DNA of 64,000 nucleotides from Pseudacidovorax sp. NFM-22 (lineage in GTDB: Bacteria > Pseudomonadota > Gammaproteobacteria > Burkholderiales > Burkholderiaceae_C), in the NCBI RefSeq assembly GCF_021401245.1, contig NZ_JACBFY010000003.1, positions 186,001 through 250,000 on the forward strand. Direction: 5' to 3'. Each line of letters starts with the position of its first letter. The first letter of the stretch is position 1. A program made the position numbers and the translations under genes. Positions 58,482 through 64,000 of the stretch are shown here, one piece after another. Below the pieces are notes generated by a model, which had not been told where the DNA came from, did not search any database, and saw nothing but the letters and a program-made list of their open reading frames with translations.

Positions 58482-59382
58482 GGCGGGCCTCCTTGGCGTT
58501 CTCGTCGCCGTCCGGCTGCGGCAGATGCACGGCAGGGTCGAAGCGGTGAATCGCCGGCAGCAGCGACTGCGCGAGGCCGCGGCCGCCCGTGACCAGGTAG
58601 AGGACGGTCGTGTCCTCGGGCGTGCCGCGCGGGCCCAGCGCCTCGTGCTGGAAGGTGGCGGTGAGGAAATCGCCTTGCAGCACGCGCGGGTCGAGCGCGA
58701 CCCAGTCGGCGCCGGTGTTGGTAAGGCGCACGGCAGTCACCCATTGGTCTTCCAGGCGCCACGACGCGAGCGCGACCGCGCGCACCGGCAGCGTTGGCAT
58801 CAGTGTGTCCAGGTCGAGGTCGCGGGGCAGGTTGACCCGCATGACGCCCGGAAGCGGCTCGACGGTGCGCAGCGGTGCGTAGAGGTTCTGCGCGGCGAAG
58901 CGCGTCAGCACGACAGGGACCGGAGTTTCGCGCCGCGCGGTCCGCGCACCTGCCTGGCCCTGGGCGCGTGCCGGGGCCTCGGCACTGTCGGCCTGCTCGC
59001 CATAGCGTCCCGGTGCGCTGTCACCCTCGACGATGCGCACCGGCTCCAGCTCGGCTTCCCCGTCCTTGGGCGGTTCGGCTGCGATGTCCAGCAGGATCAG
59101 CGCGCCCGTGTCGGCGTCCTGCAGTTGCAACCGCGTGGGCTCGATCGGCTCGCTGGCGCGCAGGTACACCGCGCCACCCGCACTCTGCACGCGCAGGCGT
59201 TCGCCCACGCCCGCGGGCACGCCCACGCGCACGTTCCGGTCGATGAACACGATGCGTTCCTGACCGACCTTCAGCGGCACTGCCAGTGGCATGCGTTCCC
59301 AACGCAGGATCTCCACCGCCTGGGCGACGGGTGCCGCGGCCACGGCCAGTAGCCCCAGCAGCGCGAGTACAGGATGCTTCAT
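58471..59382 (-). CDS. Integrating conjugative element protein, TIGR03749/PFL_4704-like
   Basis: A 303-residue periplasmic protein with a signal peptide (LLGLLAVAAAPVAQA). The N-terminal part reads LPLKVGQ-like AVPLKVGQERIVFIDRNVRV, related to TraK/VirB9-type secretins. The C-terminal part has VTAVRLTNTGADWVALDPR and TFQHEALGPRGTPEDTTVLY. The ATG at 59382 follows a GGAGG site. It overlaps the previous gene by four bases and the next by eleven. Confidence 0.85.
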   Translation of the reverse strand: MKHPVLALLGLLAVAAAPVAQAVEILRWERMPLAVPLKVGQERIVFIDRNVRVGVPAGVGERLRVQSAGGAVYLRASEPIEPTRLQLQDADTGALILLDIAAEPPKDGEAELEPVRIVEGDSAPGRYGEQADSAEAPARAQGQAGARTARRETPVPVVLTRFAAQNLYAPLRTVEPLPGVMRVNLPRDLDLDTLMPTLPVRAVALASWRLEDQWVTAVRLTNTGADWVALDPRVLQGDFLTATFQHEALGPRGTPEDTTVLYLVTGGRGLAQSLLPAIHRFDPAVHLPQPDGDENAKEARHAQ

Positions 59383-60071
59383 GGGGTGTTTCCTCCTTGA
59401 GGCGCTTGCGGAGACAGGCCACTCGACGCCGGGCGCGCCGGCTCCGGTGCACTGATGCGCTGGGGCGCGCCTTCGTAGCAGTCCAGCGCCAGGCCGAACG
59501 GGTTGCGGGCGGGATCGACGTCCACCCGCGTGACCTTGATCGGATAACGCACCAGGGCGCGCTTGACCTGCTCGGCGCCGTAGTACTCGTCCGCCGTGAT
59601 GTCCAGCGTCACCACCCAGTCGCGATCGGACACGGTGCGCACGCGCGCCGTGGGGTCGTCGCCATAGCCGCGGCCGGGAATCTCGTAGATGCCGCGCACG
59701 CGCTGGCGTAGCTCGCCGGTGGAGCGGCGGTAGTCGTAGTCCGCGCGAAGGAAGGCCTGGCAGGACGGGGTGAGGTACGGCGAGAGCGTGTGGAGGTTGC
59801 GCGAGTAGTCTTCTTCGCCATTGGTCGGCCAGCGGTTCAGCGTCTGGAACACGTAGAACGTGAACGCATAGACCGATTCGGGCGGCACTTCCCACCACTT
59901 GCGGGTACTGCCAGAGCGCAGGTCGGGCGGGACGTGGATGGTCAGGTCGCGCGGCGCGCTCCACCAGCCGCCGCCCATGACCAGGGCGACAATGACCAGC
60001 GCGCCCGCGCCCAGGCGCAAGGTCTTGATGTGCGCCTGCAGGTGGGCGATCTCGTTCTTGAAGCGACTCAT
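59379..60071 (-). CDS. TraE/VirB8-like integrating conjugative element protein, TIGR03746/PFL_4703-like
   Basis: A 230-residue inner-membrane protein with one N-terminal helix (LGAGALVIVALVMGGGWW) and a periplasmic domain with a VirB8/TraE-like layout. Segments include STRKWWEVPPESVYAFTFYV, LHTLSPYLTPSCQAFLRADY and IYEIPGRGYGDD. The C-terminal tail is Pro-rich. It is coupled to both neighbours by four-base overlaps. Confidence 0.85.
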   Translation of the reverse strand: MSRFKNEIAHLQAHIKTLRLGAGALVIVALVMGGGWWSAPRDLTIHVPPDLRSGSTRKWWEVPPESVYAFTFYVFQTLNRWPTNGEEDYSRNLHTLSPYLTPSCQAFLRADYDYRRSTGELRQRVRGIYEIPGRGYGDDPTARVRTVSDRDWVVTLDITADEYYGAEQVKRALVRYPIKVTRVDVDPARNPFGLALDCYEGAPQRISAPEPARPASSGLSPQAPQGGNTP

Positions 60072-60466
60072 CGCATGCTCCTGCGGGTGGACCAGAAGCC
60101 CGAGCGCGAGATCAGCACGTGGCCGCCCACCCAGCCGGCCATCAGCGGATGGCCCGTTGCGATGCGCCACTGCAACTGCCGATAAAGCCAGGTGTCGGGG
60201 CGCCCACGCTTGAGGCGGCGCAGGATGCCGCCGCCGATGAACACGCCCAAGGCCACGCCCAGGACAACGAACGTCGGTGCGATGGCGATCGTGCGGAACA
60301 CCCACGAAAGCGGCGCGCCGACCAGCAGGCCGGCGGCGCCGGACAGGCCGCAGCAGATCCACAGCTCGTCGGCGGTGAGGCCGCGCACGACAACGGGATG
60401 GCGGTTGAGCCGGTGCGGAAGGAACGTGACCGTCCCGTCCGCACGGACGTGCTGCTGCTCGGACAT
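60068..60466 (-). CDS. TraL-like integrating conjugative element protein, TIGR03750/PFL_4702-like
   Basis: A 132-residue protein with two membrane helices (ELWICCGLSGAAGLLVGAPL and AIAPTFVVLGVALGVFIGGG), a DGTVTFLPHRLNRHPVVVRG N-terminus and a basic loop (LRRLKRGRPDTWLYRQLQW). This is the VirB3/TraL-like component that goes with the VirB4-like ATPase. It begins 12 bases after the upstream gene. Confidence 0.85.
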   Translation of the reverse strand: MSEQQHVRADGTVTFLPHRLNRHPVVVRGLTADELWICCGLSGAAGLLVGAPLSWVFRTIAIAPTFVVLGVALGVFIGGGILRRLKRGRPDTWLYRQLQWRIATGHPLMAGWVGGHVLISRSGFWSTRRSMR

Positions 60467-60478
60467 ACCGGCCTCGCC

Positions 60479-60838
60479 TTACAGGATGCCCGTGGCTTCG
60501 GTGAGCAGCCAGATGCCGATCACGAGCAACACGGCGCCGATGGCGACCGTGAGGCCGAATTGGCCCCACGTCTTGCGGCCGGTGTGGATCTCCGCGTAGG
60601 TTCCGTAGGCGTGGTAGCAGACGCCGATGAACATCGACGCCACCACCAGCAGGGCCACGAGCATGATGATGTCGTAGCCGTAGTTGCGGATCGTCTCCAT
60701 GATGCCGTTGCCGGTGCCGCGCGTCGGGTTCTCCAACTGCGGCAGGCCTTGCGCGAACGACAGCGCGGGCAGCGCGGCGGCGCCCAGGGCCATGGCGGCG
60801 CGCTGGGCGAGACGGGAAGTGAGGATGCGGTTGTGCAT
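60479..60838 (-). CDS. Pilin-like integrating conjugative element protein, TIGR03745/PFL_4701-like
   Basis: A 119-residue protein with a signal peptide (AALGAAALPALSFAQG) and two membrane helices in the mature part (GYDIIMLVALLVVASMFIGV and FGLTVAIGAVLLVIGIWLL). This fits the conjugative pilin position in the ICE transfer cluster. The C-terminus is LTEATGIL. Confidence 0.83.
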   Translation of the reverse strand: MHNRILTSRLAQRAAMALGAAALPALSFAQGLPQLENPTRGTGNGIMETIRNYGYDIIMLVALLVVASMFIGVCYHAYGTYAEIHTGRKTWGQFGLTVAIGAVLLVIGIWLLTEATGIL

Positions 60839-60854
60839 GGTCGGGCCTTTCAGG

Positions 60855-61088
60855 TCAGGACAGAAGGAAGAAACTCAGGACGAGGTACATCGCGACGAAG
60901 CGGATGCAGACGCCGAGGAACTGGCGCTGGTTGAGGCGGCTCTCGGACCACCCCACGTAGGCCGTTCGGATGGCCCAGACGCCCCACACGAGCAGGACCG
61001 CGAACACGACGCCGACCAGGACGGTCGCCATTGCGGAAGGCGCGATGCCGCTGTTGGCTTGAAATGCCGAGACCTGGGCGCCGTTCAT
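60855..61088 (-). CDS. Small ICE membrane protein, TIGR03758-like
   Basis: A 77-residue protein with two hydrophobic segments (AMATVLVGVVFAVLLVWGVW and FVAMYLVLSFFLLS) separated by a polar turn with YVGWSESRLNQRQF. It occupies the slot of the TIGR03758 family between the RAQPRD protein and the pilin-like gene. It overlaps the RAQPRD gene by four bases. A second pilin-like or channel component is likely. Confidence 0.8.
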   Translation of the reverse strand: MNGAQVSAFQANSGIAPSAMATVLVGVVFAVLLVWGVWAIRTAYVGWSESRLNQRQFLGVCIRFVAMYLVLSFFLLS

Positions 61089-61468
61089 TGCTTGCCCCCC
61101 GCAGTCGTCGCCGGCAGCGGCTCGGCCGCCCGCTCGGTGCGGTAGTCGCCGGCCAGTTCGGAGGGGTCGCGCGGCTGAGCGCGCGATGGCGTCAGGTGAA
61201 ACTGGATGCCGGCGCGAACGCGCGCCAGGTCAGCCAGCAGCCGCGGGTAGTCGAAGTGGTAGCGCTCGCCCGGCTGGATGGGGGCATGCGCGGCGCTGTC
61301 CGCGACGGTGCGCTCCAGCGCGTCGAGCTGGCGCAGTGCGGCGACCAGCTCCTGGCGCTGTGCCGGAGACTCGGCCAAGGCCATCTGGGACTGACCCAGC
61401 AGGAGGGCCGTCACGAGAAAAGTGGGCACGCCGCGATGCGCGGCGCGCAGCCAGATCGAAGCCACCAT
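61085..61468 (-). CDS. RAQPRD-family ICE protein, TIGR01690-like
   Basis: A 127-residue exported protein. A signal (FLVTALLLGQSQMALA) is followed by a helical region (QRQELVAALRQLDALERTVA) and the name-giving RAQPRD motif near the C-terminus (SRAQPRDPSELAGDYR). It is the first gene of the leftward transfer operon and a marker of ICEs of the PFGI-1/ICEclc type. Its promoter should lie in 61469-61600, where nothing clear was recognised. Confidence 0.88.
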   Translation of the reverse strand: MVASIWLRAAHRGVPTFLVTALLLGQSQMALAESPAQRQELVAALRQLDALERTVADSAAHAPIQPGERYHFDYPRLLADLARVRAGIQFHLTPSRAQPRDPSELAGDYRTERAAEPLPATTAGGKQ

Positions 61469-61599
61469 CGCGCCATTCCTGTGTGATCAGCAATGGGGTG
61501 ATCGTGGAGATCAGGGCTGTTTTAGGCCGCAAACAATAGGAACTGGCGGACGACCGGATTGGGCATACCGCGAGCGAACCTACAAAAGCCCGGGTGGAG

Positions 61600-61637
61600 T
61601 TTCGATTATTGCGTTTTTCGAGTGTTTCGAATATGAT
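61600..61637 (+). promoter_or_regulatory. Promoter of the HTH/PIN pair with TTTCGA repeats
   Basis: TTGCGT (61609-61614) and TATGAT (61632-61637) are spaced by 17 bases, a good vegetative promoter. TTTCGA occurs three times in the same orientation at 61600, 61616 and 61625, flanking and filling the promoter. These are likely operator half-sites for the HTH antitoxin encoded 35 bases downstream. Confidence 0.65.
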
Positions 61638-61671
61638 CGGCTCTGCAACCGTTTTCGCTTAGGAGCTACCC

Positions 61672-62142
61672 ATGACCACCGCCACTGCCCAATCCAAGAT
61701 GACCCTTCCCGCCGCGGGAGAGGTTAAGGCAGCCGTCCAGGGTCAACGTGCCTTGGCGGCTTACCTCGCAACCCAGTTCGAGACGCAGCACATCCAGATC
61801 TTTGATGACCACAAACAGGCTCATCAGGTGGAACTGCCTACCTCGGCTTTACGCCTGCTGGTCGACATCCTGGCCGAGTTGGCCGATGGCAATGCAGTAA
61901 AGGTGGTGCCCGTCCATGCAGAGCTGACGACCCAAGAGGCGGCGGACTTGCTCAACGTGTCCCGTCCCCATTTCGTCAAGCTGCTAGAAGATGGGGTGTT
62001 GGCATTTCATCGCACCGGCAAGCACCGCAGGGTGAGGTTCGCCGATCTGATGCAGTACAAGGAAGCGCGCGAGCGCGCCAGTGAGCAGGCGATGGCCGAA
62101 CTCGCTCAGCAGTCGCAAGAGTTGGGAATGGGATACGAATGA
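61672..62142 (+). CDS. Excisionase-fold HTH antitoxin
   Basis: A 156-residue protein. The C-terminal half has an excisionase/MerR-type winged helix (TTQEAADLLNVSRPHFVKLLEDG, then RVRFADLMQYK). The N-terminal half (QIFDDHKQAHQVELPTSALRLL) is a dimerisation or toxin-binding part. A four-base overlap with a PIN-domain gene marks it as the antitoxin of the pair. The promoter ahead of it carries three TTTCGA repeats, suggesting autoregulation. Confidence 0.85.
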   Translation: MTTATAQSKMTLPAAGEVKAAVQGQRALAAYLATQFETQHIQIFDDHKQAHQVELPTSALRLLVDILAELADGNAVKVVPVHAELTTQEAADLLNVSRPHFVKLLEDGVLAFHRTGKHRRVRFADLMQYKEARERASEQAMAELAQQSQELGMGYE

Positions 62143-62714
62143 GGCATTCCCCATTCACCGCCGTCTACGACGCGTGCGTTCTATATCCCGCGCCACTGCG
62201 GGATTTCCTGATGTGGCTCGGCCTGTCTGGCCGCTTCCGGGCGCGGTGGAGCCAAGCCATTCATGAGGAGTGGAAACGCAATCTGTTGATCAACCGCCCC
62301 GATCTCACCCGGGTTCAGGTCGACAGGACGTCGGATCTCATGGACAGGGCCATTCCGGACGGCTTGGTGGAGGGCTACGAAGCGCTCGTGGCAGGCCTGA
62401 CATTACCCGATCCGAACGATCGGCACGTCCTGGCTGCGGCGATTCGCTGCGGTGCGAGCGTGATTGTGACGTTCAACGAACGTGATTTCCCGAACGATCT
62501 GCTGGCTCCGTACGGCATCGAATCGCAGCACCCCGATGAGTTTGTGGACAACCTGCTGGATCTGGATGCGGCCGCCGTAGTGTCGGCTGCGCAGCGCCAG
62601 CGTGCCCAACTCAAGCATCCGCCGATCGATGTGGACCGCTATCTCGAAATCCTGCTGCGCCAAGGCCTTGTGCAAACGACCAAGGTGCTGGCGACCTATC
62701 GCACCATTCTCTGA
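62139..62714 (+). CDS. PIN-domain ribonuclease toxin
   Basis: A 191-residue PIN-fold protein. The acidic active site is spread over FTAVYDACVLYPAPLRDFL (first Asp), IHEEWKRNLL (Glu), LPDPNDRHVLAAAIRCGA (Asp pair) and IVTFNERDFP (last Asp). It should cleave RNA unless bound by the HTH antitoxin encoded in the overlapping upstream gene. The C-terminal 50 residues are an extension beyond the PIN core. Such pairs are frequent passengers in ICE cargo regions. Confidence 0.88.
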   Translation: MRHSPFTAVYDACVLYPAPLRDFLMWLGLSGRFRARWSQAIHEEWKRNLLINRPDLTRVQVDRTSDLMDRAIPDGLVEGYEALVAGLTLPDPNDRHVLAAAIRCGASVIVTFNERDFPNDLLAPYGIESQHPDEFVDNLLDLDAAAVVSAAQRQRAQLKHPPIDVDRYLEILLRQGLVQTTKVLATYRTIL

Positions 62715-62731
62715 CCCGCCGAGAGCCACGG

Positions 62732-63646
62732 ATGACCAAGAATCCTTCATCAGACGCCACTTTGCCGAAAGGCATCCATCGAAGCTGGAAGCTGCCGGAT
62801 AAGTCGCTGGGTGACTTGTGGGATTCGATCGTGATGGACGAAGCCATCAAAAAACAGTTGCTGTCACAAGCGATCGTCAACTTCACGGTGCGCCCCAAGG
62901 TGGAGCGCACGGTACTCCCCCTGCACGGCGTGATCTTGTTGGTCGGCCCGCCGGGGACTGGGAAGACCTCCTTGGCACGGGGCTTGGCGCATCGTGTGGC
63001 CGAATCTTTTTCTTCTGCGAAGTTTCGATTGCTGGAAGTGGAGCCTCACACGCTGACGAGCTCTGCAATGGGAAAGACTCAACGCGCCGTGGCAGACCTG
63101 TTCTCGCAATCGATCGCAGAATCCGCAGCGGCGGGCCCGACGATCGTCCTTCTGGACGAGGTCGAAACGCTTGCGGCTGATCGAGCGAAGCTCAGCCTGG
63201 AAGCCAACCCGGTTGATGTGCACCGGGCCACCGACGCGGTGTTGGTGCAGTTGGACATGTTGGCCGAACGCAACCCGCATCTGCTGTTCGTGGCCACCAG
63301 CAACTTCCCACAGGCCGTCGACAGTGCCTTCCTATCTCGTTGCGACATGGTGATGGAGGTGCCACTGCCCGGCAAGGATGCCTGCAAGCAGATCCTAGTG
63401 GACTGCCTGAATGGCCTGGCAAAGACATTTCCGGGGATTGGCAAGCTTTCCTCGGCTCACCAGTTCGACGCGTGCGCTGGCGAGTGCGTCGGATTGGATG
63501 GTCGGGCCATTCGCAAGGTCGTAGCCAACGCCCTCGCGGCCGACCCGCAAGTGGCTATCGATCCGAACAAGCTTTCCGTAGAGCACTTGCGCAGTGCGAT
63601 ACGACAGGCAAAGCAAATGCGCCTTCAAGGAGGGAAGCAAAAATGA
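62732..63646 (+). CDS. cap6: TRIP13/Pch2-like AAA+ ATPase, CBASS Cap6 type
   Basis: A 304-residue AAA+ ATPase whose layout follows TRIP13/Pch2. Walker A is GPPGTGKTS (residues 72-80), then LLEVEPHTLTSSAMGKTQ, which corresponds to the NSHSLFSKWF region of TRIP13. Walker B is TIVLLDEVETL (137-147), and VLVQLDMLAE and FVATSNF follow. Bacterial TRIP13 homologues (Cap6) disassemble HORMA-cyclase complexes in type III CBASS anti-phage systems. The gene starts 17 bases after the PIN gene and ends overlapping the next ORF. Confidence 0.85.
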   Translation: MTKNPSSDATLPKGIHRSWKLPDKSLGDLWDSIVMDEAIKKQLLSQAIVNFTVRPKVERTVLPLHGVILLVGPPGTGKTSLARGLAHRVAESFSSAKFRLLEVEPHTLTSSAMGKTQRAVADLFSQSIAESAAAGPTIVLLDEVETLAADRAKLSLEANPVDVHRATDAVLVQLDMLAERNPHLLFVATSNFPQAVDSAFLSRCDMVMEVPLPGKDACKQILVDCLNGLAKTFPGIGKLSSAHQFDACAGECVGLDGRAIRKVVANALAADPQVAIDPNKLSVEHLRSAIRQAKQMRLQGGKQK

Positions 63647-64000
63647 CCACCGTTGTCAGCCGGACGTTTCGCAGCTCGCCGCACCGCGATGCGTTGCAGA
63701 CATGGGATGCCATTGTCGAACTGCTCACTCAGGGCAAGGACGGCACGGCTCGCTCTGAACTCAGGGCCGTGACGGGCGTGGCCGCCAGCTTGATCGCCGA
63801 CCAGGCACCCAAGAGCGCGCCCATCGTTGCGACATGCGATGGACCACGGACCAGGATCTACTGCCTCTTCGACGAAGACGCGATCTATGGTGATGATGCC
63901 AACGAAGAAGTCTTGGGGTTCGAGCCGTTGAAGGGAGACTGGGGAGTCTCGCTGCCGTGTCCGAAGGAGCAGCTCGGCTGGGTGCAAAGCGCGCTCAAAA
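63643..64000 (+). CDS. Partial ORF after the TRIP13-like gene, candidate CBASS partner
   Basis: The first 119 codons of a gene cut by the window end. AAGGAGGG precedes the ATG, which overlaps the stop of the TRIP13-like gene, so the two are translationally coupled. Visible sequence: MTTVVSRTFRSSPHRDALQ, then TWDAIVELLTQGKDGTARSE, CDGPRTRIYCLFDEDAIYGD and LGFEPLKGDWGVSLPCP. I do not recognise a motif with certainty. In type III CBASS the gene coupled to cap6 usually encodes a HORMA protein (Cap7 or Cap8), so that is the leading guess. Confidence 0.6.
   Translation, partial: MTTVVSRTFRSSPHRDALQTWDAIVELLTQGKDGTARSELRAVTGVAASLIADQAPKSAPIVATCDGPRTRIYCLFDEDAIYGDDANEEVLGFEPLKGDWGVSLPCPKEQLGWVQSALK

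Overview
The window is high-GC DNA from an aerobic, hydrogen-oxidising, CO2-fixing betaproteobacterium, most likely a Burkholderiales/Comamonadaceae member. The evidence is a form IC cbb operon in the order cbbLSXYEFPTZGKA, the order I know from Cupriavidus necator, and an O2-tolerant membrane-bound [NiFe]-hydrogenase locus in Cupriavidus-like order. Intergenic repeats of the kind I associate with comamonads also point this way. No rRNA, tRNA or CRISPR array was seen.

Layout: (1) 1-714, the start of an IclR-type regulator and a gene-poor stretch with a possible group II intron tail. (2) 715-14409, cbbR divergent from a complete Calvin-cycle operon, with two perfect palindromes between them. 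(3) 14463-36916, running leftwards from a near-perfect sigma-54 promoter at about 36.9 kb: hoxK-hoxG-hupE-hoxZ-(HigA-like)-hoxM-L-O-Q-R-T-V-hypA-B-F-C-D-E-(unknown ORF)-hoxX-hoxA-B-C-J. It meets the cbb operon at a decayed nikR. The locus holds the energy-conserving hydrogenase, its maturation proteins, the aerobic CO-ligand enzyme HoxX and the H2-sensing system HoxBC/HoxJ/HoxA. hoxJ is frameshifted in a C8 tract, and the hoxX-hoxA junction is partly duplicated, creating a small chimeric ORF.

(4) 36.9-43.5 kb is a scarred joint: remnants of a DUF2846 lipoprotein gene, copA, an MFS gene and two IS3-family fragments, then a LysR regulator, a sulfide/persulfide module (BigR-like repressor, rhodanese, persulfide dioxygenase-like hydrolase) and an internally deleted IS1111-type element. 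(5) 43.5-61.5 kb is the conjugation core of a PFGI-1/ICEclc-like integrative conjugative element: MobH relaxase, Xre/RES toxin-antitoxin pair, TraG-like protein, RadC, DsbA-like protein, VirB4-like ATPase and the series of small 'integrating conjugative element' proteins ending with RAQPRD. (6) 61.6-64.0 kb is a cargo or defence segment: an HTH/PIN toxin-antitoxin pair, a TRIP13/Pch2-like AAA+ ATPase typical of type III CBASS, and the start of the next gene, cut by the window edge.

Together the genes describe H2-driven autotrophy: HoxKGZ supplies electrons, and the cbb operon fixes CO2 and regenerates RuBP. It sits beside, and may be part of, a mobile element. Functional calls rest on motifs and gene order read by eye; no database search was possible.
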